Below, piece by piece: positions 37,119 to 46,202 of a stretch of 64,000 nt of DNA. Source of the stretch: Pseudomonas fluorescens (GTDB taxonomy: Bacteria > Pseudomonadota > Gammaproteobacteria > Pseudomonadales > Pseudomonadaceae); assembly GCF_900215245.1 (NCBI RefSeq), contig NZ_LT907842.1:930001-994000 (forward strand), read 5' to 3'. The notes under the pieces were generated by a model. The model saw nothing but the letters and a program-made list of their open reading frames with translations, was not told the DNA's origin and searched no databases. A program made the translations under genes and the position numbers. Positions within the stretch are counted from its first letter, which is position 1, and the number at the start of each line of letters is the position of its first letter.

Positions 37119-38429
37119 ATGAGCACCACCTACAACGAGGCGGCAACCGCCGCCCCGCTCAACTCGACCGCACGGGTCGCGACCGCGAGCATCGTCGGCA
37201 CCGCCATCGAGTTCTACGATTTCTATATCTACGCCACTGCGGCCGCGCTGGTGATCGGCCCGGTGTTCTTCCCGCAGACGTCCGGCACCGCGCAGATGCT
37301 GGCGTCGTTCCTGACCTTCGGCATCGCCTTCATCGCCCGTCCATTGGGCTCCGCGCTGTTCGGCCATTTCGGTGACCGTATCGGGCGCAAGTCAACCCTG
37401 GTCGCCTCGTTGCTGCTGATGGGGGTGTGCACCACACTGATCGGCTTGCTGCCGGGCTACGACAGCATCGGCGCCTGGGCCCCGATTCTGTTATGTGTGC
37501 TGCGTTTCGGCCAGGGCCTCGGGCTTGGCGGGGAATGGGGTGGCGCGGCATTGCTGGCGACCGAGAACGCCCCAAAGGGCAAGCGCGCCTGGTTCGGCAT
37601 GTTCCCGCAACTCGGCCCGTCGATAGGTTTTCTGGCCGCCAACGGCTTGTTCCTGATCCTGGCCATGAGCCTGAACGACGAGCAATTCCGCAGCTGGGGC
37701 TGGCGCATTCCGTTCATCCTCAGCGCAGCGTTGGTGATGGTCGGCCTGTATGCGCGGTTGAAACTGCATGAAACTCCAGTGTTCGCCAACGCCGTGGCCA
37801 AGGAAGCACCGGTAAAAGTGCCGTTGGTGGAACTGTTCAGCCAGCATTGGTTGCCGGTACTGCTGGGCGCGGCGTCGATGGTGGTGTGTTATGCACTGTT
37901 CTACATCACCACTGCGTTTTCCCTGAGCTACGGCGTTTCCACCCTGGGCTACAGCCGCGAAACGTTCCTGGGCTTGCTGTGCTTCGCCGTGCTGTTCATG
38001 GGCCTGGCCACGCCCTTGGCAGCCTTGGCCAGTGACCGCTACGGGCGCAAGCCGGTGCTGATTGTCGGTGCCGTGCTGGCGATTCTGTCGGGCTTCACCA
38101 TGGAACCACTGCTGACCCACGGTTCGACCTGGGCGGTGGCGTTGTTCCTGGCGCTGGAGCTGTTCCTGATGGGCGTGACCTTCGCGCCGATGGGCGCCTT
38201 GCTGCCGGAACTGTTCCCGACGCGCGTGCGTTATACCGGCGCTTCGGCGGCGTATAACCTGGGGGGAATTGTCGGTGCGTCGGCGGCACCATTTTTCGCG
38301 ACCAAGCTGGTGGCGATGGGCGGGCTGAGTTATGTCGGCGGGTATGTGTCGGCGGCAGCGTTGCTCAGCTTGATTGCTGTGCTGTGCCTGAAAGAGACGC
38401 GGGATAACGACTTGAACAAGGTCGCCTGA
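37119..38429 (+). CDS. MFS metabolite:H+ symporter (MHS family, ShiA/ProP-like)
   Basis: 436-residue 12-TM transporter. ATASIVGTAIEFYDFYIYATAAALVIGPVFFP at the first helix, FGIAFIARPLGSALFGHFGDRIGRKSTL between TM2 and TM3, and RFGQGLGLGGEWGGAALLATENAP are diagnostic of the metabolite:H+ symporter subfamily. Likely substrates are organic acids, shikimate-like compounds or betaines; no catabolic gene nearby narrows this. Start ATG 37119 has CAGGGA 8 nt upstream; ATG 37098 is an alternative without one. A mosaic palindrome follows the stop. Confidence 0.93.
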   Translation: MSTTYNEAATAAPLNSTARVATASIVGTAIEFYDFYIYATAAALVIGPVFFPQTSGTAQMLASFLTFGIAFIARPLGSALFGHFGDRIGRKSTLVASLLLMGVCTTLIGLLPGYDSIGAWAPILLCVLRFGQGLGLGGEWGGAALLATENAPKGKRAWFGMFPQLGPSIGFLAANGLFLILAMSLNDEQFRSWGWRIPFILSAALVMVGLYARLKLHETPVFANAVAKEAPVKVPLVELFSQHWLPVLLGAASMVVCYALFYITTAFSLSYGVSTLGYSRETFLGLLCFAVLFMGLATPLAALASDRYGRKPVLIVGAVLAILSGFTMEPLLTHGSTWAVALFLALELFLMGVTFAPMGALLPELFPTRVRYTGASAAYNLGGIVGASAAPFFATKLVAMGGLSYVGGYVSAAALLSLIAVLCLKETRDNDLNKVA

Positions 38430-38431
38430 AG

Positions 38432-38542
38432 CCGATCGTTCCCACGCTCCGCGTGGGAATGCCTCTTGTGACGCTCCGCGTCCCGCTTGGGGACGCAGAG
38501 CGTCCCGGGCTGCATTCCCACGCAGAGCGTGGGAACGATCGG
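38432..38542. repeat. Mosaic palindrome with GCGTGGGAACGATCG arms
   Basis: Outer arms 38432-38462 and 38512-38542 are imperfect reverse complements (CCGATCGTTCCCACGCTCCG start; matching right arm). Each arm itself contains a small hairpin (CCCACGC...GCGTGGG). The centre has a second dyad (GACGCTCCGCGTCCC / GGGACGCAGAGCGTC). It lies between convergent genes. This resembles dispersed repeats of pseudomonad genomes distinct from the REPINs elsewhere here. Confidence 0.8.
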
Positions 38543-38549
38543 GTTGGGT

Positions 38550-39731
38550 TTACAGCTCTACAACAACAGCCTTCGAAGCACGGGTCGCTTTAGCTCGGGC
38601 AGCCTCAATCGACTCATCCCGCGCCAACGCCACACCCATGCGGCGCTGGCCGTTTACTTCCGGCTTGCCAAACAGACGCAACGCCGTGTCCGGTTCGCTC
38701 AAGGCAGCGCCGAGGTTGGCGAACGCTGTCTGAGTCGACTGCCCTTCCACCAGAATCACCGCCGACGCCGAAGGCCCGAACTGACGGATCAACGGAATCG
38801 GCAAGCCCAGGATGGCGCGCGCGTGCAGCGCAAACTGCGAAAGGTCCTGAGAAATCAGGGTCACCAGGCCGGTGTCATGCGGGCGCGGCGACACTTCGCT
38901 GAACCACACCTGATCGCCCTTGATGAACAATTCCACGCCGAACAGGCCACGACCGCCCAGCGCCTCGGTGACCGCTTTGGCGACGCGCTCGGATTCCGCC
39001 AGGGCAATCGGGCTCATGGCTTGCGGCTGCCAGGATTCCTGGTAGTCGCCCTTCTCCTGACGGTGGCCGACCGGCGCGCAGAAAGTGGTGCCGCCGATGT
39101 GGCGCACGGTCAGCAGGGTGATTTCGTAGTCGAAGTCGATGAAGCCTTCGATGATCACCCGACCTTTACCCGCCCGCCCGCCTTCCTGGGCGTAATCCCA
39201 GGCTTTCTGCACATCGTCTGTGCTGCGCAGCAGGCTCTGGCCCTTGCCCGACGAACTCATCACCGGCTTGACCACGCACGGGAAGCCCAGGTCTTGCACG
39301 GCCTTACTATAGTCTTCGAAGGTGTCGGCGAAGTGGTACGGCGAAGTCGGCAGGTCCAGCTCTTCAGCAGCCAGGCGACGGATGCCCTCACGGTTCATGG
39401 TCAGCGAGGTGGCACGCGCAGTCGGGATCACGGTGAAGCCTTCGGCTTCCAGCTCCACCAGGGTGGCGGTGGCGATGGCTTCGATTTCCGGCACGATGAA
39501 GTGCGGTTTTTCCGCTTCGATCACGGCACGCAGGGCGGCGCCGTCGAGCATGTTGATCACGTGGCTACGGTGCGCAACCTGCATGGCCGGCGCGTTGGCG
39601 TAGCGATCCACGGCAATCACTTCAACGCCCAGGCGTTGCAGTTCGATTACCACTTCCTTGCCCAGCTCACCGCAGCCACACAGCAAAACGCGGGTCGCGG
39701 TTGGCGACAATGGAGTTCCGATTCGGGTCAT
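38550..39731 (-). CDS. purT: Formate-dependent phosphoribosylglycinamide formyltransferase PurT
   Basis: 393-residue ATP-grasp enzyme that formylates GAR using formate and ATP, an alternative to PurN in purine synthesis. N-terminal [34 protein letters not shown]-grasp core ([49 protein letters not shown]) and the family C-terminus are present. Length is normal. It lies upstream of the VUT gene's convergent side but on the same strand; the gap of 69 bp could still allow readthrough from the VUT gene. Confidence 0.97.
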
Positions 39732-39800
39732 CTCAGGTCCTCAGGGGAGCGGATCATGGGGAGAAAGGCCGGCATTTTACATGAACTGCAAAAATTGGCC

Positions 39801-40268
39801 TCAGTTGGCGACGGCCCGTTTGCGCAGACGCCACGCCATGATCAGCCACACCACCGTGACCCCGGCGAATTTCGACACCAACGCCGTGCCGGCCACCGCT
39901 GGCGTCAGCGCGCCGATCAGGCCAAAGAAGATAAAGGTATCAATGGGAATGCTCAGCGCCGAACTTATCCACAGGCGATCATGCAGCGGGCGCTTGGTGA
40001 TGCTGAACACCAGCCAGTCAATGCACTCGGACACCGCAAACGCCGTGGCGCTGGCCAGGGCGATGGACGGGTCGGAGGTGATATACGACAGCACCAGCGC
40101 CGCCAGCATGGCGATGATCGCACCGTGGCCGAAGCGGGTTTGCACCATGTCGCGCAGGATAAACACCAGGCCACCCCAGGCGGACCAGATGACGTCCAGG
40201 TGCGGGGCGGTGGAGAAAGCGAAGTTAATCAGCACGACACTGCTGATGTAGGCGATCAGGAAGAACAT
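39801..40268 (-). CDS. VUT (DUF165/YhhQ-like) family membrane protein
   Basis: 155-residue integral membrane protein with about five to six hydrophobic segments (MFFLIAYISSVVLINFAFS; GAIIAMLAALVLSYITSD; SIPIDTFIFFGLIGALTPAVAGTAL). The VUT family includes transporters of queuosine precursors; this copy is shorter than E. coli YhhQ, so substrate is uncertain. Start ATG 40268 was chosen; a longer frame reaches into the neighbouring REPIN and is artefactual. Confidence 0.82.
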   Translation of the reverse strand: MFFLIAYISSVVLINFAFSTAPHLDVIWSAWGGLVFILRDMVQTRFGHGAIIAMLAALVLSYITSDPSIALASATAFAVSECIDWLVFSITKRPLHDRLWISSALSIPIDTFIFFGLIGALTPAVAGTALVSKFAGVTVVWLIMAWRLRKRAVAN

Positions 40269-40339
40269 AGCGCGGGAGACCTGTGGGCAGGGGCCACAGG
40301 GTACTTCACATTTTGAAATATGTCGTCTGGAAGGGCCTC

Positions 40340-40423
40340 TTCGCGAGCAAGCCCGCTCCCACACTTTGACCGTATTCCTACAGGATAAACACGATCAAAT
40401 GTGGGAGCGGCCTTGCTCGCGAA
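40340..40423. repeat. REPIN between the VUT and DUF1289 genes (inverted arrangement)
   Basis: TTCGCGAGCAAGCCCGCTCC begins the left unit (40340-40363). The right unit (40400-40423) begins TGTGGGAGCGGCCTTGCTCG, with one change from consensus. Unit order is opposite to the REPINs at 12.2, 18.2, 57.3 and 60.3 kb. Confidence 0.92.
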
Positions 40424-40432
40424 AGCGGTCTA

Positions 40433-40648
40433 TCAGGCACCCGATTTGCCGGGCATCATCCACACCAACCCACTCGCCTTCGCCCGCTCATGGCACAACC
40501 CCAGCACCACCCGGCGCTCTGCGTTGTCCATACGGCTCCAGCGCGTAATCTCATCCACGGTGCGCTGGCAGCCGGTGCAAATATCGTCATCGTCTAACGC
40601 GCAGATGCTCACGCACGGCGAGGCGACAGGTCGTTCCAGCGGGTTCAT
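40433..40648 (-). CDS. DUF1289 small cysteine-motif protein
   Basis: 71 residues with [21 protein letters not shown] followed by [20 protein letters not shown], the DUF1289 signature of four clustered cysteines that probably binds a metal. Function is unknown. Its ATG overlaps the stop of the carbonic-anhydrase-like gene (ATGA at 40645-40648), so the two are translationally coupled. Confidence 0.92.
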   Translation of the reverse strand: MNPLERPVASPCVSICALDDDDICTGCQRTVDEITRWSRMDNAERRVVLGLCHERAKASGLVWMMPGKSGA

Positions 40649-41169
40649 TCTGCTTGCTCAGCCAAATCACGCGCATACCGCTGCGCGTTATGCACATAGT
40701 GCGCGGCGCTGGCTTCGAGCATGCGCTTCTGCGCCTCGGTCAGCTCGCGCACCACCTTGCCCGGCGAGCCCATCACCAACGAGCCATCGGGGATTTCCTT
40801 GCCTTCACCGATCAACGAATTGGCGCCGATGATGCAATGTTTGCCGATTTTGGCGCCGTTGAGGATGACCGCGTTAATGCCGATCAAGCTGTAGTCGTCG
40901 ACGGTGCAGCCGTGCAACATGGCGTTATGACCGATGGTCACGCCAGTGCCCAGGGTCAGCGGATAGCCCATGTCGGTGTGCATCACGCTGCCATCCTGCA
41001 CGTTGCTGTTCTTGCCGATCAGGATCAGTTCATTGTCGCCACGCAACACCGCGTTGAACCAGACGTTGGCGCCCTCCTCCAGCTTGACCTTGCCAACCAG
41101 CGTGGCATTCGGTGCCACCCAGCTTTGTGGATGCGTCTCGACGCGGGCGTCGCCCAGGCGGTATTTCAT
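40645..41169 (-). CDS. Gamma-class carbonic anhydrase family protein (YrdA/PaaY-like)
   Basis: 174-residue left-handed beta-helix protein built from hexapeptide repeats, with the metal-site histidines in [25 protein letters not shown]. Family members form trimers binding Zn or Fe; some are carbonic anhydrases, others thioesterase-like, so activity is tentative. It starts 35 bp after the CoA pyrophosphatase gene and overlaps the DUF1289 gene by 4 nt. Confidence 0.93.
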   Translation of the reverse strand: MKYRLGDARVETHPQSWVAPNATLVGKVKLEEGANVWFNAVLRGDNELILIGKNSNVQDGSVMHTDMGYPLTLGTGVTIGHNAMLHGCTVDDYSLIGINAVILNGAKIGKHCIIGANSLIGEGKEIPDGSLVMGSPGKVVRELTEAQKRMLEASAAHYVHNAQRYARDLAEQAE

Positions 41170-41204
41170 GGTTTGTCCTCACGGCTGGCCATTCAAGCGA
41201 TGGC

Positions 41205-41807
41205 TTATATATTGATAAAGCTCTTGGGCGGCTGATGCAGGCTGATCTTGGCGTCGTCATAGAGCAGGTTGATCAGCTCGACAATCATGATCGCCGTCAG
41301 CCCCCAGATCTTGTACTCGCCAAACCGATAGCTGGGCACATACCAACTGCGGCCCTGGTAATCGATGCGGTGGGTATGTTCGCGCGGGTCCTGGCGGAAA
41401 AACTCCAGGGGCACGCTGAAGACGGCGGCGATCTCGGCATCATTGGCCAGGTATTCGACGTAATCGGGGATGACCCCGACATAGGGCGTTACACGGATGC
41501 CGTGCAAGGAGATCAAGGGACTCAACGGGCCGATGACCTCCACCAGGCCGGGGGGCAAGCCGATTTCTTCTTCGGCTTCGCGCAGTGCGGTAAAGATCAG
41601 GTCCGGGTCCTCGGGGTCACGTCGCCCGCCCGGAAACGCCACTTCGCCCCCGTGGGTCGACAGGCCGCTGGCGCGCAAGGTCAGGATCAGCTCAGGTTCG
41701 TCACTGCGGGTAATCGGCACCAACACCGCAGCCTCGGGGAAACGCCCGTCAGTCTCCAGCGTATGAGGGGTGTGATTGCTTACCCGGCGAAGTAGCTCGT
41801 CCAGCAT
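41205..41807 (-). CDS. Nudix CoA pyrophosphatase (NudL-like)
   Basis: 200 residues. The Nudix box GGRRDPEDPDLIFTALREAEEEIGL has all catalytic Glu residues, and the upstream LRASGLSTHGGEVAFPGG matches the CoA-specific subgroup UPF0035. It likely cleaves CoA or its derivatives to 4'-phosphopantetheine and 3',5'-ADP. First of three closely spaced minus-strand genes; divergent from the second Nudix gene. Confidence 0.93.
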   Translation of the reverse strand: MLDELLRRVSNHTPHTLETDGRFPEAAVLVPITRSDEPELILTLRASGLSTHGGEVAFPGGRRDPEDPDLIFTALREAEEEIGLPPGLVEVIGPLSPLISLHGIRVTPYVGVIPDYVEYLANDAEIAAVFSVPLEFFRQDPREHTHRIDYQGRSWYVPSYRFGEYKIWGLTAIMIVELINLLYDDAKISLHQPPKSFINI

Positions 41808-41953
41808 GAGTCATCTCGGTCTGTTGGCTACCTTGCATCATGCACCAAAGCGTGCGGGTGCCCAACCCCAAAACCCGGTGCATGTCGCGAAACGACAACT
41901 TGCAGGGCCCTGCCCGTCAAGCCAAGATAGGCCGACTCTCCAGGAACCCCAGC

Positions 41954-42502
41954 ATGAACTTCTGCAGCCAGTGCGGTAAACCGGTTACCCAGCGCATTCC
42001 CGAAGGCGACGCACGCCTGCGCTTTGTGTGTGATCACTGCTCGACCATTCACTACCAGAACCCCAATATCGTTGCCGGCACCGTGCCGGTGTGGGGCGAT
42101 AAAGTGCTGCTGTGCCGCCGCGCCATCGAGCCGCGCCTGGGTTACTGGACACTTCCAGCCGGCTTCATGGAGAACGGCGAGACCGTGGAACAGGCCGCCA
42201 TGCGCGAAACCCTGGAAGAGGCCTGCGCCCGCGTGCACAACCTGAGCCTCTACACCCTGATCGATGTACCGCACATCAGCCAGGTGCATATTTTCTACCG
42301 CGCCGAACTGGTCGACCTGGACTATGCGGCAGGCCCCGAAAGCCTTGAAGTGAAGCTGTTCGATGAAGCCGACATCCCTTGGTCAGAGCTGGCTTTCCGC
42401 ACGGTCGGGCGTACCTTAGAATGCTTCTTCGCTGACCGTCGGCAGCAACTGTTTCCGGTGCGCAGCGAGTCAGTGCCGCCGATGACGCGGCCAGCCAAAT
42501 AA
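41954..42502 (+). CDS. Nudix hydrolase with N-terminal zinc ribbon
   Basis: 182 residues. An N-terminal zinc ribbon (MNFCSQCGK, FVCDHCS) precedes a Nudix domain with GFMENGETVEQAAMRETLEEACARV. The box begins GF rather than GG and ends EEA rather than EEG, so it deviates slightly. Similar zinc-ribbon Nudix proteins act on NADH or on ADP-ribose-type nucleotides; the substrate is unassigned. Start ATG 41954 follows CAGGA; an upstream extension is non-conserved. Confidence 0.9.
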   Translation: MNFCSQCGKPVTQRIPEGDARLRFVCDHCSTIHYQNPNIVAGTVPVWGDKVLLCRRAIEPRLGYWTLPAGFMENGETVEQAAMRETLEEACARVHNLSLYTLIDVPHISQVHIFYRAELVDLDYAAGPESLEVKLFDEADIPWSELAFRTVGRTLECFFADRRQQLFPVRSESVPPMTRPAK

Positions 42503-42543
42503 CAACACTCCAGGCAGCACCTTTTCCCAGGGAATCCGTTTTA

Positions 42544-43047
42544 ATGCGTTGGTTGCTCGCTCTTATCTGCCTGTCGTTCGCTAGCCTGTCTTTGGCCTCT
42601 TCGGTGGAAACCCTTGGTGGTAAACCTGTCGAGAAAGTCCTGGTGCTCAAGTCCGCCCATCAGTTGCAACTGATCAACGACGGCAAGCCGCTCAAGAGCT
42701 ATCGGATCTCCTTGGGCAAAAACCCGAAAGGCACCAAGCAGTTCGAAGGTGACCGCCGCACGCCGGAAGGCTTTTATTGGATCGACTGGCGCAAGACCAG
42801 CGACCGCTTCAACCTGGCCATGCACATCTCTTACCCGAACATCAGCGACTCCGCCCGCGCGCGCCGCGAAGGCGTGAAACCGGGCAGCATGATCATGATC
42901 CACGGGACGCCCGACACCGAGGAATACCCGGAGCAGTGGTTCCACACCCTGGACTGGACCGACGGCTGCATCGGCATGCGCAACGTCGATATGCGCGAAG
43001 TCTGGAACCTGGTCAAAGACGGCACCATGATCGAGATTCGGCCGTAA
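42544..43047 (+). CDS. L,D-transpeptidase (YkuD) family periplasmic protein
   Basis: 167 residues with a signal peptide (MRWLLALICLSFASLSLASS). YkuD catalytic region: H120 in MIMIHGTPD and C142 in WTDGCIGMRN. Such enzymes form or cut L,D peptide bonds in peptidoglycan or attach lipoprotein to it. The domain fills the whole mature protein, without LysM or SPOR modules. It follows the Nudix gene by 41 bp. Confidence 0.93.
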   Translation: MRWLLALICLSFASLSLASSVETLGGKPVEKVLVLKSAHQLQLINDGKPLKSYRISLGKNPKGTKQFEGDRRTPEGFYWIDWRKTSDRFNLAMHISYPNISDSARARREGVKPGSMIMIHGTPDTEEYPEQWFHTLDWTDGCIGMRNVDMREVWNLVKDGTMIEIRP

Positions 43048-43161
43048 TCCGCGACCGTTCGTAAAATAATTCGAAAATAATTCCTGCCCTCGGCAGCGCC
43101 TGCCGGTGAATACCAGTTCACCGCGCGGGCTGTGCACTTGTGCGCGTCTTAAAGACCTCTC

Positions 43162-43257
43162 TAATACCACTTGATGCCAGGCACCATTAAAGCGCCTTTA
43201 AACCGGCACCCGCACCGTTTTGGCTGCATTGACATGGTATTTAAGTGGTATTAATTT
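43162..43257 (+). promoter_or_regulatory. nag operon promoter with candidate NagR operators
   Basis: TAATACCACTT (43162-43172) and its perfect inverse AAGTGGTATTA (43243-43253) are 70 nt apart. The second lies between TTGACA (43229-43234) and TAATTT (43252-43257, 17-nt spacer), so a bound repressor would occlude the promoter. TGGTAT recurs at 43235-43240. GntR/HutC regulators of amino-sugar genes often act autogenously from such sites. Confidence 0.55.
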
Positions 43258-43309
43258 CCGGCCATTACCGGGCGACAACACTCCAATAACCGCATCGGAA
43301 ACTTCACAG

Positions 43310-44068
43310 ATGAACCCTATCCTGACGCTGCGCCCCGACGACAAGCAATCCACGCCGCTGTACCTGCAACTGGCCCGCAACCTTGAAGCGGCGATCCATG
43401 CCGGCCAGTGGAAATCCGAGCAGGCATTGCCGTCGGAACGCGCCCTCAGCGAGCAGTTGAGCATTTCGCGAGTCACTGCCCGTAAGGCGCTGGAAGTGTT
43501 GTTTGCCCAAGGCCTGATCCGCCGCAGCCAAGGCTCTGGCACCTTTATCACGCCGCGCCTGGAGCAGCCGCTGTCACGCCTGTCGGGCTTCAGCGAAATG
43601 CTCCGACTCAAGGGCTTTGTGCCCAGCTCCCAGTGGCTGGAGCGCGATATCACCCCGCCAACCCACGAAGAGCTGATCCGCCTGGGCCTGTCGCCCAGCG
43701 ACAAAGTGGCGCGCCTCAAGCGTCTGCGTAAGGCCGATGACACGGTCATGGCGATTGAAATGACCGCCATGCCCGCCGCTGTCTTGCCGCACCCGCAAGC
43801 CATCGGCAATTCGCTCTACGAATACCTGGAAAGCATCGGCAAGCCGATCGTGCGCGCCCTGCAACATATCCAGGCGATCAACGCCTCGGACGAGTTCGCC
43901 AAGTTGGTGGGCATTGCCCCCGGCACCGCCATGCTGCTGATGACCCGGGTCGGCTACACCGCCGACAACACGCCGATTGAAATCACCGACACCTACTGCC
44001 GCAACGACTACTACGACTTTGTCGCAGAGCTGCGCCGCCACGACTATAGCGCTGAACGGCGCCTCTAG
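43310..44068 (+). CDS. nagR: GntR/HutC-family transcriptional regulator of GlcNAc use
   Basis: 252 residues. N-terminal winged helix (about 15-85: STPLYLQLARNLEAAIHAGQW, SERALSEQLSISRVTARKALEVLFAQGLIRR) and C-terminal UTRA effector domain (about 100-245). In related systems the effector is GlcNAc-6-P or GlcN-6-P. Start ATG 43310 (MNPILTLRPDDKQ). It is the first gene of a five-gene nag operon, so it probably controls itself through the 43.16-43.25 kb sites. Confidence 0.92.
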   Translation: MNPILTLRPDDKQSTPLYLQLARNLEAAIHAGQWKSEQALPSERALSEQLSISRVTARKALEVLFAQGLIRRSQGSGTFITPRLEQPLSRLSGFSEMLRLKGFVPSSQWLERDITPPTHEELIRLGLSPSDKVARLKRLRKADDTVMAIEMTAMPAAVLPHPQAIGNSLYEYLESIGKPIVRALQHIQAINASDEFAKLVGIAPGTAMLLMTRVGYTADNTPIEITDTYCRNDYYDFVAELRRHDYSAERRL

Positions 44069-44078
44069 AGAACTGCCC

Positions 44079-45185
44079 ATGTCCGAAGACAACATCCTCA
44101 CACCCGGTGGCTGGATTCGCGGCCGCCTGGTGCACGCACACGGCAAGGTGGTCGCCATCGAAGGCACGCCGTGCGACCCGGCTGAAAACGATTTGCCGTA
44201 CCTGCTGCCGGGCTTTATCGACCTGCACGTACACGGTGGTGGCGGCAAAGACATCATGGAAGGCGTCGCCGCCTTCGAGACCATCACCCGCACCCACGTG
44301 CGGTTTGGCACGACCTCGCTGCTGGCCACCACCATGACCGCGCCGGTGGACGAAATCTCTCGTGTGCTCGGCCAGCTCGGCACCTTCTGCGAGCAGCGCC
44401 CCACCGGCAGCGCCCGTGTACTCGGCGTGCACCTGGAAGGGCCCTACATCAACCCCGGCAAACTTGGTGCACAACCCAACTTCGCCCACACTGCGCTGAT
44501 GGCCGAGGTCGAAGCCTACCTGCGCCTGGCGCCCATCCGGGTGATCACCATTGCGCCGGAGATCGCCGGCCACGACACCCTGATCCGCGCGCTCAGCCAA
44601 CGCGGTGTGCGCATGCAGATCGGCCACACACTGGGCAGTTATGAAGAAGGTGTCGCCGCCCTCGCGGCCGGCGCTACCAGCTTCACGCATTTGTATAACG
44701 CCATGAGCCCGCTGCATCACCGCGAACCGGGCATCGTCGGCGCCGCCCTGGCCCACGCCAAATACGCGGAATTGATCCCGGATTTGCTCCACGTACACCC
44801 CGGCGCCATCCGCGTGGCCTTGCGCTCGATCCCGTGCCTGTACTGCGTCACCGATTCCACCGCCGCCGCCGGCATGCCCGATGGCGAATACAAGCTGGGC
44901 AGCCACACCGTCACCAAATGCCTGGGCGGCGTACGCCTGGCGGACGGCACGCTGGCGGGCAGCACCCTGACGATGGACCAGGCGCTGCGCAACCTGGTGA
45001 AAATCGGCCTGCCCATCAGCGAAGCCTCACAACGCCTGTCGCAATTTCCTGCGGATTACCTGGGCCTGGAAGAACGCGGGCGCCTGCAACCGGGCAGCTT
45101 TGCCGACTGCGTGCGCATGGACCGCTCCCTGCACCTCACCGACGTAATGGTCGAAGGAGAAACCATTGACTTCAAAAATGCTTGA
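44079..45185 (+). CDS. nagA: N-acetylglucosamine-6-phosphate deacetylase
   Basis: 368-residue amidohydrolase removing acetate from GlcNAc-6-P to give GlcN-6-P. Metal/substrate segments FIDLHVHGGGGKDIMEG, GVHLEGPYINP, the histidines in IGHTLGSYEEG and HLYNAMSPLHHREPG, and the catalytic Asp in CVTDSTAAAG are all present. Start ATG 44079, 10 bp after nagR. It overlaps the SIS gene by 20 bp. Confidence 0.96.
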   Translation: MSEDNILTPGGWIRGRLVHAHGKVVAIEGTPCDPAENDLPYLLPGFIDLHVHGGGGKDIMEGVAAFETITRTHVRFGTTSLLATTMTAPVDEISRVLGQLGTFCEQRPTGSARVLGVHLEGPYINPGKLGAQPNFAHTALMAEVEAYLRLAPIRVITIAPEIAGHDTLIRALSQRGVRMQIGHTLGSYEEGVAALAAGATSFTHLYNAMSPLHHREPGIVGAALAHAKYAELIPDLLHVHPGAIRVALRSIPCLYCVTDSTAAAGMPDGEYKLGSHTVTKCLGGVRLADGTLAGSTLTMDQALRNLVKIGLPISEASQRLSQFPADYLGLEERGRLQPGSFADCVRMDRSLHLTDVMVEGETIDFKNA

Positions 45186-46188
45186 AGAGGCCCTGGCCTC
45201 CTGTGACGCCGTCGCGGCGCAACTGCAACGCCTGCACCCGATGCTGGAAGAAGTCGCCGGGCGCCTGCGCCGCCAGCCGCCGCAAGTGGCGATGACCATC
45301 GCCCGTGGCAGTTCAGACCATGCCGCCAGTTACTTCGCCTACCTGGCCATGCAGCATGTGGGCATTCCGGTGGCGTCGTTGCCGATGTCGGTGGTGACCT
45401 TGTTGCAGGCGCCGCTGAAAGTCAGTGGCCAGGTCGCGTTCGGTTTCTCCCAATCGGGGCAAAGCCCGGACCTGGTCAACAGCCTGCGCCTGCTGCGCAA
45501 ACGCGGCGCCTTGAGCATTTCGATGGTCAACGCCGAAGATTCGCCGCTGGAAGCCGCCTGCGAATTCCATGTGCCGTTGTGCGCCGGGCCGGAACACAGC
45601 GTGGCCGCCACCAAAAGCTTTATCGCCACCCTCAGCGCCAGCGCGCAGCTGATCGGCCACTGGAACCAGGACCTGTTGCTGCTGCAAGCCTGCCAGGCGT
45701 TGCCCGCCGGCCTGCGTGAAGCCGCCACCCAGGACTGGCGCGCAGCGGTCGAGGCCTTGCGCGCCAGTCAGCGGCTGATTGTCATCGGCCGCGGCGCCGG
45801 TTTTGCCATCGCCCAGGAAGCCGCACTCAAGCTCAAGGAAACGTCGGCGATCCAGGCCGAAGCCTTCAGCAGCGCCGAAGTGCGTCACGGGCCGATGGCT
45901 TTGATCGACCAAGGCTACCCGTTGCTGGTGTTCGCCCCACGCGGTGCAGAGCAGGCCGGCTTGTTGAGTCTGGCCGCTGACATGCGCCAACGCGGCGCCC
46001 GCGTGCTGCTGGCCGCGCCGGACGATATCAGCGAGCGCGACCTGACCCTGACCCGCGCCGAACACCCAAGCCTTGACCCGATCCTGGCGATCCAAAGCTT
46101 TTACGTAATGGCTGCGGGCCTGGCTGAAGCGCGGGGGATGGACCCGGACCAGCCGCGTCACCTGAGCAAAGTTACCCGCACTCACTGA
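45166..46188 (+). CDS. SIS-domain glucosamine-6-phosphate deaminase (NagB-II type)
   Basis: 340 residues with two SIS domains (about 35-170 and 200-335), like the isomerase half of GlmS: ARGSSDHAASYFAYL, GFSQSGQSPDLVNSL, GPEHSVAATKSF, VIGRGAGFAIAQEAALKLKET. Lacking a glutaminase domain, it likely deaminates GlcN-6-P to fructose-6-P, completing the pathway started by nagA. I choose the unusual start TTG 45166: AAGGAGA ends 5 nt upstream, whereas ATG 45178 is too far from it. Overlap with nagA supports coupling. Confidence 0.9.
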   Translation: MTSKMLEEALASCDAVAAQLQRLHPMLEEVAGRLRRQPPQVAMTIARGSSDHAASYFAYLAMQHVGIPVASLPMSVVTLLQAPLKVSGQVAFGFSQSGQSPDLVNSLRLLRKRGALSISMVNAEDSPLEAACEFHVPLCAGPEHSVAATKSFIATLSASAQLIGHWNQDLLLLQACQALPAGLREAATQDWRAAVEALRASQRLIVIGRGAGFAIAQEAALKLKETSAIQAEAFSSAEVRHGPMALIDQGYPLLVFAPRGAEQAGLLSLAADMRQRGARVLLAAPDDISERDLTLTRAEHPSLDPILAIQSFYVMAAGLAEARGMDPDQPRHLSKVTRTH

Positions 46189-46202
46189 GTAGCGTTTTCC
46201 TG

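Noticed and set aside
38487..40316. 609-codon plus-strand frame opposite purT and the VUT gene
   Set aside because: Spans two minus-strand genes and part of a repeat; no ribosome site or domain.
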